Source of the DNA: Desulfurococcales archaeon ex4484_204
GTDB taxonomy: Archaea > Thermoproteota > Thermoprotei_A > Sulfolobales > NBVN01
Length of the DNA stretch: 5,751 nt
Direction of reading: 5' to 3'
Assembly (NCBI GenBank): GCA_002255065.1
Contig: NJEF01000099.1
Span: 1-5,751, forward strand
The notes under the pieces are model-generated. The model was not told the DNA's origin and did no database searches. It worked only from the letters and a program-made list of their open reading frames with translations. A program made the position numbers and the translations under genes. The first letter of the stretch is position 1, and every line of letters begins with the position of its first letter. Below are positions 1 through 5,242 of this stretch, piece by piece.

Positions 1-43
1 TAACACCCCTACTACCCACACCTAGACACCTAAGGTAGCTCGC

Positions 44-71
44 AATACTTTTACCTACTCAGCCCTTTAAG
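44..71 (+). promoter_or_regulatory. Possible TATA region upstream of the methyltransferase gene
   Basis: Two weak T/A-rich elements precede the first gene: AATACTTTTA (44-53) and CCTTTAAG (64-71). An archaeal TATA box usually lies about 26 nt before the transcript start. The first would put the start near 75-80, almost at the beginning of the methyltransferase coding sequence, which would mean a leaderless mRNA. No Shine-Dalgarno sequence is visible before position 81, which agrees with that. The call is weak because both boxes are imperfect. Confidence 0.25.
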
Positions 72-80
72 TTAGCGGGT

Positions 81-749
81 GTTAGAATACCTTACGAGGT
101 CTTCGAGGAGCTCTGGGGGAGGTACGATAAGTGGTACGAGAGGAACCCCGTAACAGCTGAGAACGAGGTCCTAGCCGTTAAAGCGCTAGGGCTTAAACCA
201 AGGGTTCTAGACGTAGGTGTTGGAACGGGCTACTTCGCTAGAAGGGTGGGTATGGAGTACGGCATCGATCCATCGGTGGGGATGCTTAGGGTAGCTAGGG
301 GTAGGGGTATTGAGGTTGTTGCAGGCTTCAGCGAGCACCCACCCTTCAGGCCCTCCAGCTTTAACTCGGTAGCCCTAATAGTGACGCTGTGCTTCGTTGA
401 CGACCCCCCGCTAGCCATTAAATCCCTGGCAACCCTCCTCACGTGCGGGGGGGTTATGGCTGCGTGCATAGTTCCCAGGGACTCCCCCTGGGGCTCCTAC
501 TACATGGGCTTGGAGACCTCGCCCTTCTATAAGGTCGCTAGGTTCTTCACTGTTAGGGAGGTTGAGGAGCTCATGGAGGGTGCGGGGCTCGAGGTCTCGG
601 GCTGCGTATCGACCCTCAGGACCTACGGACCTACCGATAAGCCCAGGTACGAGCATCCCGTGGAGGAGTGCAGCGGGGGGTTCGTCTGCGTTAAGGCTGT
701 TAAGAGGTGCTGTGAAGGAGTTGGGCAGCGGGTTCCTGGAAGCCGTTAA
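81..749 (+). CDS. Class I SAM-dependent methyltransferase (TM1293-like), start codon unclear
   Basis: This is a small soluble methyltransferase with a Rossmann fold. Numbering from the GTT at 81, it shows an N-terminal helix with WGRYDKWYERNP (12-23), SAM motif I VLDVGVGTG (42-50), the acidic motif II residue in GIDPS (D63), the post-II segment IVTLCFVDDP (100-109), LLTCGG before strand 5, and a C-terminal GGFVCVKA strand. From memory, the order and several phrases resemble Thermotoga maritima TM1293, whose substrate is not settled, so the substrate here is unknown. The last 14 or so residues lie around the start of the next gene and look non-conserved. The frame is open from 39, but no ATG, GTG or TTG occurs in it before GTG 246, which would delete motif I. 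The real start must be near 81-105, so it is non-canonical or hidden by an indel. The gene overlaps the downstream Thg1-like gene by 38 nt and probably heads that operon. Confidence 0.85.
   Translation, partial: VRIPYEVFEELWGRYDKWYERNPVTAENEVLAVKALGLKPRVLDVGVGTGYFARRVGMEYGIDPSVGMLRVARGRGIEVVAGFSEHPPFRPSSFNSVALIVTLCFVDDPPLAIKSLATLLTCGGVMAACIVPRDSPWGSYYMGLETSPFYKVARFFTVREVEELMEGAGLEVSGCVSTLRTYGPTDKPRYEHPVEECSGGFVCVKAVKRCCEGVGQRVPGSR
704..709 (+). promoter_or_regulatory. Ribosome binding site for the Thg1-like gene
   Basis: GAGGTG lies inside the 3' end of the methyltransferase gene, with its GAGG core 4 nt before GTG 712. It supports GTG 712 as the start rather than TTG 721, which has AAGGAG directly abutting it with no spacing. 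Spacing is slightly short but usable. Confidence 0.5.
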
Positions 750-1491
750 GGCGGCCTTAAGAGTTAACCCTAAAGAGCTCAGCAGGTACTTCGAGGCTAG
801 AGTGGTTACTGAAGGGGTTGTTAAGCCCCCGATAGCTATAAGGCTCGACGGTGTAGGCTTTAAGAAGGCTTTAAAGGGTTTCAGGAAGCCCAGGGATGTA
901 AGGGTTCATAACGCCTTAGTTAAGGGGGCTGAAGCCCTCATGAAGAGGTTTGAAGCCCTAGCTACCTACGTAGTGTCGGATGAGGTAAACGCTGTAATTG
1001 CCTCCCCCCTACCGTATGGGGGCAGGGTGTTTAAGCTCGTAAGCACGTCGGCATCGATCCTCTCATCACATGTAAGCGTTGAGCTAGGGATGCCGCTGTA
1101 CTTCGACTCAAGGGTTATTAAGCTGTGGAGCCTTAGTGAGGCGGCAGCTTACCTCATGTACAGGGCTAGGGTCGGGGTGAGCAACTACATCTCCTCAACC
1201 TACCACGCGGTTACTGGGGGTGGGGGCTCGACACCTAAGGCCGGGTACATGCTTAACTACCTGGCGGGGTTAGGGCTCTTTAAAGGGGTTAGGGAGTGGG
1301 AGGTTTTAGGGTCGTGCCTAACGTGGTCCTACGTAGTTAAGGAGGGCTTCAACCCGTTAACGGGTGAGGGGGTTAAGGTGTTGAGGAGGGTCGTTAAGGT
1401 GTCGCCGTCCTACGGCGAGTGCGTACGCTATTTAACTAGGCGGTTAAGTTATGGTGGGGTCGGTGGTCGCGTTGGGGAAGCCGAGGCCTAA
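712..1491 (+). CDS. Thg1-like tRNA 5'-end guanylyltransferase / 3'-5' polymerase
   Basis: The predicted 259-residue protein matches the Thg1/Thg1-like family, which adds nucleotides to the 5' end of tRNA in the 3'-5' direction. In eukaryotes this is G-1 of tRNA-His; archaeal and bacterial members (TLPs) act by templated addition or 5'-end repair. Visible marks, counted from GTG 712: IAIRLDG with metal-ligand D46; FRKPRDVRVHNAL (57-69), matching the family's F-x-KP-D-R segment; VVSDE with D90 and E91, the second metal-binding pair; and a downstream R-x-FKL-STSAS-LSS plus FDSRV block. The HINN motif of eukaryotic Thg1 appears as VSNY, which favours a TLP-type enzyme. An extra N-terminal stretch of about 35 residues precedes the core, and the last dozen residues are glycine-rich, lying over the next gene. 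It overlaps both neighbours (38 and 41 nt), so it is probably co-transcribed and translationally coupled. Catalytic residues are intact; tRNA-His specificity is inferred. Confidence 0.88.
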   Translation: MKELGSGFLEAVKAALRVNPKELSRYFEARVVTEGVVKPPIAIRLDGVGFKKALKGFRKPRDVRVHNALVKGAEALMKRFEALATYVVSDEVNAVIASPLPYGGRVFKLVSTSASILSSHVSVELGMPLYFDSRVIKLWSLSEAAAYLMYRARVGVSNYISSTYHAVTGGGGSTPKAGYMLNYLAGLGLFKGVREWEVLGSCLTWSYVVKEGFNPLTGEGVKVLRRVVKVSPSYGECVRYLTRRLSYGGVGGRVGEAEA

Positions 1492-2485
1492 GGAGTTAGT
1501 AGAGCTCGTGCTGAGCAGGTTCACCCCTAAAGACCCAGCGGTCCTGCTGGGGCCGTCACTAGGGGAGGACGCAGCCGTCATAGATGTAGGTGGGGGCAGG
1601 GTCATGGTCATCCACCCAGACCCTATATCGGGCGCCGTAGAGTACCTAGGCTACCTATCAGTCCACATACCTGCCAACGACGTAGCTGTGTGCGGTGCTA
1701 GACCGAGGTTCCTGCTAGACGTTATCCAGCTGCCTGGGGGCGGTGTGGACGTCCTCAACCTAATAACGTCTCAGATAGCTGAGGCGGCCGCCTCCCTAGG
1801 GATGGATGTCGTCGGCGGGCACACGGAGTTCCTCCCAGGCCTGCCGCACCCGCTAATAACAGCTACAGCTGTAGGCTTCGCTAGGAGGGGGGATGTGGTG
1901 GCAACGGGCGGGGCCCGTGAGGGCGACTACCTAGTAATGACTAAGACTGCTGGTATTGAGGGGACGGCCGTGCTATCGACGGACTTCAAGGACCTCCTAA
2001 GGGATAGGGGGGTTGAGTGGGAAGCGATCCGTAGTGGTGCCTTAATGGTTAGGGAGGTCAGCGTTGTCCCTGAGGCCCTAGCCCTCGCCTCCAAGGGCTT
2101 AGCTACTTCAATGCATGACCCAACGGAGGGAGGGGTGCTCGCAGGCGTAGCTGAGATAGCGTACGCGTCCAGGGTCTCGATAGACGTACACGTCGATGAG
2201 ATCCCGGTAAGCGACGTAACAGTTAAGGTGTGTAGGGCTCTGGGCCTAGACCCCCTCAAGATGCTGTCCTCAGGGGCCCTACTAGCCACCGTGCCCCCGG
2301 GCAAGCTCGACGAGTCCCTACGGACGCTTACATCGATAGGTGTTAGGCACTCAGTAATAGGTAGGGTGGTTAGCGGGGGTCAGGGCTTAGTAAGGCTTGT
2401 AAGTAGGGGATACGTCGTTGGCGAGATTAAGGAGCCCTACGTCGAGGACGAGGTCATCGCGCTGTGGGAGCGCGTTAGCAGGTAG
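1451..2485 (+). CDS. PurM/HypE-superfamily (AIR synthase-related) ATP-binding protein
   Basis: This protein of up to 344 residues has the two-domain PurM-type fold: an AIRS N-terminal half (about 35-145) and C-terminal half (about 155-310). Key segments are GPSLGEDAAVID (34-45), ANDVAVCGARP (75-85), GGHTE (122-126) and HDPTEGG (222-228), the last matching the DPTRGG stretch of HypE. The superfamily (PurM, PurL, ThiL, SelD, HypE) activates substrates with ATP. True HypE ends in a PRIC cysteine that carries the thiocarboxamide/cyanide of the NiFe cofactor. Here the C terminus is EVIALWERVSR, so HypE function is unlikely and the reaction is unknown. SelD is also unlikely, because its N-terminal Cys/Sec loop is absent. 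ATG 1451 has GGCGG 7 nt upstream; GTG 1463 and TTG 1472 are alternatives that fit the LGK-type N terminus I associate with archaeal relatives. It overlaps the Thg1-like gene by 41 nt and probably closes the operon. Confidence 0.87.
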   Translation: MVGSVVALGKPRPKELVELVLSRFTPKDPAVLLGPSLGEDAAVIDVGGGRVMVIHPDPISGAVEYLGYLSVHIPANDVAVCGARPRFLLDVIQLPGGGVDVLNLITSQIAEAAASLGMDVVGGHTEFLPGLPHPLITATAVGFARRGDVVATGGAREGDYLVMTKTAGIEGTAVLSTDFKDLLRDRGVEWEAIRSGALMVREVSVVPEALALASKGLATSMHDPTEGGVLAGVAEIAYASRVSIDVHVDEIPVSDVTVKVCRALGLDPLKMLSSGALLATVPPGKLDESLRTLTSIGVRHSVIGRVVSGGQGLVRLVSRGYVVGEIKEPYVEDEVIALWERVSR

Positions 2486-2552
2486 GGAAAGTAGATTAAG
2501 CCTAAAGCTAACTCGTACCAGGTAGCCTGCGGTGCTGTGCTTAGAAGGCCTG

Positions 2553-2576
2553 TACGGGTTCGGGTGCTACCCCGTA
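2553..2576 (+). repeat. Inverted repeat / possible hairpin 1
   Basis: TACGGG (2553-2558) and CCCGTA (2571-2576) are perfect reverse complements with a 12-nt loop. An inner GGGT/ACCC pairing competes, and a further pairing GGTAGC (2521-2526) with GCTACC (2566-2571) is also possible. No T-tract follows, so it does not look like an intrinsic terminator. Confidence 0.4.
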
Positions 2577-2600
2577 AGTACCTACAGCTTAGCTCGCGGC

Positions 2601-2627
2601 GTGGGTAGCGCTACGTGGGGTACCCAC
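2601..2627 (+). repeat. Inverted repeat / possible hairpin 2
   Basis: GTGGGTA (2601-2607) and TACCCAC (2621-2627) form a perfect 7-bp stem around a 13-nt loop. A perfect 10-bp palindrome GTAGCGCTAC (2605-2614) overlaps its left arm, so alternative folds or a dimeric protein site are possible. It ends about 44 nt before the acetyltransferase reading begins, so it could be regulatory. Confidence 0.42.
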
Positions 2628-2670
2628 CTGCTGACGGGGGTGCCTGGGCATAGGGCTTAGTGAATGCGTT

Positions 2671-3105
2671 GTTAGGGAGGCTAGGCGCTCCGATTTAAGG
2701 GGTGTGTACCTTGTTGAGGCGAGGTCGTTCCCCCACCCCTACCCCTTAGAGCTCTTCATAAGCTTTCAAACCCTGTACCCTAAGTTCTTCCTAGTGGCTG
2801 ACTGCAGCGGGACCATTGCTGGCTACGTTGTCGGGGTTAAGGAGATGGGCAGCACCGGGCACATAATATCCCTAGCAGTACACCCCTCGTACAGGGGTAA
2901 GGGGCTGGGGTCCGTGTTGCTTAGAGAGCTTGAGGAGAGGATGGTTAGGGAAGGTGTTAAGAGGATTAAGCTGGAGGTCTCGGTAAGCAATAGAGCAGCT
3001 ATAAGCCTATACCGCAGCAGGGGGTACAGGGTTGTTAACGTAGTCCCTAACTACTACCCCGACGGCTCAGACGCCTACGTCATGGTGAAGGAGCTTAGAA
3101 GCTAG
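2671..3105 (+). CDS. GNAT N-terminal acetyltransferase, RimI/Ard1-like; start codon unclear
   Basis: A roughly 144-residue GNAT-fold enzyme that should transfer acetyl from acetyl-CoA to protein N termini, as archaeal Ard1/RimI (NatA-like) proteins do. Counting from GTT 2671: first strand and helix VREARRSDLRGVYLVEARSFPHPYP (written here as segments 1-12 and 13-25), then the FLVAD and IAGYVVG strands, motif A SLAVHPSYRGKGLGS (67-81) with the acetyl-CoA loop R75-G-K-G-L-G80, LEVSVSN (101-107), and the LYRSRGY segment with the conserved tyrosine at 114. PNYYPDGSDAYVM near the end resembles the Ard1 substrate-binding tail. The first in-frame GTG (2704) would remove strand 1 and half of helix 1. 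Upstream to the stop at 2632 only CTG 2644, ATA 2650 and GTT codons are available, so the start is unresolved. ATG 2664 is out of frame by one nucleotide. The gene stands alone on this strand and converges on the HD gene. Confidence 0.85.
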   Translation, partial: VREARRSDLRGVYLVEARSFPHPYPLELFISFQTLYPKFFLVADCSGTIAGYVVGVKEMGSTGHIISLAVHPSYRGKGLGSVLLRELEERMVREGVKRIKLEVSVSNRAAISLYRSRGYRVVNVVPNYYPDGSDAYVMVKELRS

Positions 3106-3149
3106 CTCCTCAGCAACCCCTACGTACGGCTGGAGGGCGTAAACCCTAA

Positions 3150-4262
3150 CTATCCCCATAGTATTACCTCAACGAATGGAGCGATTACGTACTTGCCCAG
3201 CCCCCTCCTACCCACCTCCTCAACGAAGTCCCTAACCCTATCCCTAACGCCCTCGGGGACGGGCTCGTCGCCGAAGCCGACCCACTCGTACACAGCCCTG
3301 TAACCGCTCCTGTTCAGGTAGAGCCTTATCAAGCTGCGGGCGAGCTCCCCTCCCAAGCCCTTACTCACTACGTAGTTAAGAAGCCCACCCACGTAGAAGT
3401 CGTCCCATAGGTAGAAGCTCCCGGACCTAATAGCCTTCCTAATCCCCTCAGGCGTTGTAAAGGGCTCCACGAACCCCTTAACAGCTGGGTCGCTAGCCAT
3501 TAGTGAGTATACGTTGCTTAGCAGGAGCTGGTAACCCGTTATCGTCTTATGGTAGTAGACGGCCCTGTACATGTGGAGCCTAGCTACGTAGAAGGACTCA
3601 ACAGCCTGAACTGACTTAGGAGGGATCGCTACGTAGCCATCCCTATCAACCGTTACGGTGTGGACTATCCTGTCGAGGTCTATTAAGCCGTAGGCAACCC
3701 CCGTGTGTAGGGCGTCCCTCATCAGGTAGTCGAGCCTGTCGACGTCTAGGTCGCTGGATAGGAGGGAGTTGTAGGTTACCTCGCGGTGCAGCCCTAGAAC
3801 AACCGCTGCTACCTCACGGGGTTCGTAGCCGTGCTCCTTAAGGGCCCTCGATATGTAGGGGTCCTCCTCAATAACCCACCTACTTATCTCCTCATGCCTT
3901 AAGCCGTAGGACGACATGAAGTACTGCTCTAAGGCGTGTGAGTACGGTGTGTGCCCTATGTCGTGGAGAAGCGCTGCCAGCTTAAGTAGCTCGACGTCGT
4001 CCCTCCTCACTAAGCCCTCACTCGACAGCTTAGTCGCTATGGTGTCCATCACCTTCATAACCCCGAGGGAGTGGGAGAACCTAGTGTGTACGGCGCCTGG
4101 GTAGACGTACCACGCCTGAGCTAGCTGCTTAACCCTCCTCAACCTCTGGAAGGTAGGCGTATCGATAACCCTGAGCTCGACATCGTTTAGGGGTATGTAC
4201 CCGTGCAGCTCGTCGTAGACGTACTTCACACCGCGCTGCACGGTAGCGCTCCCTACCCTCAA
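3150..4262 (-). CDS. HD-domain metal-dependent phosphohydrolase (dNTPase / SAMHD1-like superfamily)
   Basis: A soluble 370-residue protein of the COG1078-type HD phosphohydrolases, relatives of dGTPases and SAMHD1 that split deoxynucleoside triphosphates to nucleoside and triphosphate. Counting from TTG 4262: YVYDELHGYI (14-23), IDTPTFQRLRRVKQL (33-47), HTRFSHSLGVM with metal-ligand H64, LLHDIGHTPYSH with H100-D101, and SSDLDVDRLDYLMRD with D173 matching the last SAMHD1 metal ligand. The full H/HD/D set is therefore present and activity is likely; substrate preference is unknown. The start is chosen because AAGGAGG lies 5 nt before TTG 4262. GTG 4319 (overlapping the upstream gene by 23 nt), ATG 4286, GTG 4241 and GTG 4229 are alternatives, and homologous sequence begins only at about residue 12. 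It sits 34 nt after the YwgA-like gene, probably on the same transcript. Confidence 0.9.
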   Translation of the reverse strand: MRVGSATVQRGVKYVYDELHGYIPLNDVELRVIDTPTFQRLRRVKQLAQAWYVYPGAVHTRFSHSLGVMKVMDTIATKLSSEGLVRRDDVELLKLAALLHDIGHTPYSHALEQYFMSSYGLRHEEISRWVIEEDPYISRALKEHGYEPREVAAVVLGLHREVTYNSLLSSDLDVDRLDYLMRDALHTGVAYGLIDLDRIVHTVTVDRDGYVAIPPKSVQAVESFYVARLHMYRAVYYHKTITGYQLLLSNVYSLMASDPAVKGFVEPFTTPEGIRKAIRSGSFYLWDDFYVGGLLNYVVSKGLGGELARSLIRLYLNRSGYRAVYEWVGFGDEPVPEGVRDRVRDFVEEVGRRGLGKYVIAPFVEVILWG

Positions 4263-4267
4263 CCTGA

Positions 4268-4274
4268 CCTCCTT
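4268..4274 (-). promoter_or_regulatory. Strong ribosome binding site for the HD phosphohydrolase
   Basis: On the minus strand AAGGAGG spans 4274-4268 and is followed after 5 nt (TCAGG) by TTG 4262. It is the best Shine-Dalgarno match in the window and points to TTG 4262, rather than the more upstream GTG 4319 or ATG 4286, as the start. Confidence 0.6.
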
Positions 4275-4296
4275 CCTAGAATGCATTAAGCAGGTT

Positions 4297-4755
4297 TTAG
4301 CTGTAGCTAGGCTTAGCACGCCTTAAGTACTGAGACAAGAGCTCCGCGACCTCAACGACTACCGCCCTAGGCACCTTAAACCTCCTAGCAACCTCCCCAG
4401 CTACGTCCCCCATGGGCGGGTAAACGTCCTTCTTAAGCATGACGTACGACGCAGCTATCGTTAACGCCTTAGCTAGGCCCACCCTAAGCGTTGAGAGCTT
4501 CAGGGAGAGCTCCCTAGGTAGCTCCACAGCTGCTGGGTCGCTACACGTGCATGGGTTTAAGGTCCTTAGGTCGGTGCTTAAAGCCCTTGAGTAGGGCCCC
4601 CTAGCGAGCCACCTAAACCTGTACCCTAATTTAACGCCGAGGACCTCCTGAACCAGGTATATTAGGGAGTGAGCAGCTGCCCTGCCCTCCTGAGAACGTA
4701 GCTCGCGCCCTAAGACTTGCTTAACTATTAGTAGCGCGCAGCACCTCCTCTCCAT
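4297..4755 (-). CDS. YwgA / Panacea (SocA-like) family small protein
   Basis: A 152-residue soluble protein of uncharacterised type. The centre, LIYLVQEVLGVKLGYRF (31-47) followed by RWLARGPYSRALSTDL (48-63), has the layout of YwgA-like and Panacea/SocA-like proteins: a Y-L-Q helix, then an aromatic-rich strand, then GPYS and a D-L helix. Some Panacea proteins are antitoxins for unrelated toxins, but YwgA-like archaeal members have no assigned role. The rest is predicted mostly helical, with no membrane segment or signal peptide. It has two unusual cysteine pairs, C5-C6 and C69-T-C71. ATG 4755 has no ribosome site upstream. A GGAGGTG lies just inside the coding sequence but no canonical start follows it at a useful distance. 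A TATA box lies about 38 nt before ATG 4755. It is followed by the HD phosphohydrolase, and the pairing may be functional. Family assignment is from motif memory, so moderate confidence. Confidence 0.6.
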   Translation of the reverse strand: MERRCCALLIVKQVLGRELRSQEGRAAAHSLIYLVQEVLGVKLGYRFRWLARGPYSRALSTDLRTLNPCTCSDPAAVELPRELSLKLSTLRVGLAKALTIAASYVMLKKDVYPPMGDVAGEVARRFKVPRAVVVEVAELLSQYLRRAKPSYS

Positions 4756-4788
4756 AATTCCACATTACTAAAGTGTTCTAGGTATTAT

Positions 4789-4798
4789 CTTAAAAAGC
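4789..4798 (-). promoter_or_regulatory. TATA box for the YwgA-like/HD gene pair
   Basis: The minus strand reads GCTTTTTAAG, a good archaeal TATA element in an otherwise GC-rich region. Transcription would start about 26 nt downstream, near 4767, leaving a very short leader of about 12 nt before ATG 4755. It implies that the pair is transcribed independently of the gene upstream. Confidence 0.55.
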
Positions 4799-4815
4799 TG
4801 GGGTTAATGCGTCCG

Positions 4816-4839
4816 CCCTCCCTGGAGGTTGGAGGGAGG
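4816..4839 (-). terminator. Hairpin after the 115-residue gene, possible terminator or 3'-end structure
   Basis: CCCTCC (4816-4821) pairs with GGAGGG (4831-4836) around 9 nt, or in the shifted register CCTCCC (4817-4822) with GGGAGG (4834-4839) around 11 nt. It lies about 20 nt past the stop of the minus-strand 115-residue gene and before the next TATA box. A T-rich tract is found only further on, inside the TATA box itself, so termination is plausible but not shown. Confidence 0.35.
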
Positions 4840-4859
4840 TGTTACTCCTTATTAAGCCC

Positions 4860-5207
4860 CTACAGCTTGTACTCTATAACCCTCCTCTTCCTGTTAACTA
4901 GGTCTATGGCCTCAATAACCTTCATCACGTTCCTACCCCTTAACGCTTCTAGGAGGTCCTTAAGCTCGTTAGCCTCTATTATGAATATCCCTTTAAACGA
5001 GTCCTCAAGCCTTACGTGTAGGGCGAGCCTCTCTGGCTCAACCCTCCTAGCAGTCTCCCTCTTAGGTAGCTTAACTATCTCAACAACGGCCTTACCTACC
5101 TGGATCAACGGCTTCCTCTCCCAGTCCTTCATGGTGTTGAGGAGCTCGTCCATCTTCTTCAGGAGCTCCTCCTCAATAGCTGGGGCTTCCCCGCGCTCCT
5201 CGCTCAA
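4860..5207 (-). CDS. Hypothetical protein, 115 residues, charged with a helical N terminus
   Basis: I do not recognise this protein. The N-terminal 30 or so residues (SEERGEAPAIEEELLKKMD and on) are acidic and predicted helical, possibly a short coiled coil. Two hydrophobic strand-like stretches follow, KAVVEIVKL and LALHVRLEDSFKGIFIIEA. The C-terminal third alternates charged and hydrophobic residues in helices and ends basic (NRKRRVIEYKL). There is no membrane segment, signal peptide or cysteine, so a small cytoplasmic protein is likely. TTG 5207 is the furthest upstream start, since a stop codon lies two codons before it; GAGGG sits 8 nt upstream. The internal ATG at residue 19 is an alternative with GAGGAG 12 nt before it. 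The gene begins 58 nt after the LivM stop, so it may be read from the transporter transcript or from the weak promoter listed next. Length, codon use and clean framing support a real gene; no function is claimed. Confidence 0.65.
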   Translation of the reverse strand: MSEERGEAPAIEEELLKKMDELLNTMKDWERKPLIQVGKAVVEIVKLPKRETARRVEPERLALHVRLEDSFKGIFIIEANELKDLLEALRGRNVMKVIEAIDLVNRKRRVIEYKL

Positions 5208-5242
5208 CTTTCAATCCCTCACACAACACTAGGTCTAGGGAG

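Larger units (their letters stand above)
2486..2649 (+). other. Intergenic stretch with hairpins and no convincing gene
   Basis: About 180 nt between the PurM-like stop and the acetyltransferase coding sequence. Two frames are broken repeatedly by stops. One frame is open for 42 codons from GTG 2532, but its arginine codons (CGC, CGC, AGG) do not match the AGG-dominated neighbours. I found no tRNA cloverleaf, no C/D box pair (no TGATGA-like C box) and no clear H/ACA arrangement. The stretch contains two long-loop inverted repeats, listed separately. It may hold the 3' UTR of the first operon, the promoter of the next gene, or an unrecognised structured RNA. Confidence 0.4.

Noticed and set aside
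562..711. N-terminal extension of the Thg1-like frame back to ATG 562
   Set aside because: The extra reading overlaps conserved methyltransferase sequence and looks like shadow coding (S/R/P-rich). GTG 712 has a ribosome site and fits the family.
246..749. Methyltransferase called from GTG 246
   Set aside because: That start would remove the SAM-binding motif I and the N-terminal helix, which are clearly encoded in the same frame upstream.
1927..2304. Long antisense open frame within the PurM-like gene
   Set aside because: It is explained as the shadow of the strongly conserved plus-strand PurM-like coding sequence; no homology-like motif appears.
1451..2485. Assignment as HypE hydrogenase maturation factor or SelD
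   Set aside because: The C-terminal PRIC cysteine of HypE and the N-terminal Cys/Sec loop of SelD are both absent; only superfamily membership is supported.
2550..2580. GGGTTCG resembling a tRNA T-loop
   Set aside because: The flanking bases do not form a 5-bp T-stem and no acceptor, D or anticodon stems could be built around it.
2532..2660. Open frame of 42 codons from GTG 2532, with AGGT about 8 nt upstream
   Set aside because: Codon use (CGC arginine, CTG leucine) differs from the neighbours, no recognisable motif is present, and the frame is short enough to be chance. It could be revisited with expression data.
4807..5232. Plus-strand open frame opposite the 115-residue gene, serine- and leucine-rich
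   Set aside because: The low-complexity S/L/R composition is typical of an antisense shadow of an AGG/GAG-rich gene. The minus-strand reading has better composition and a ribosome site.
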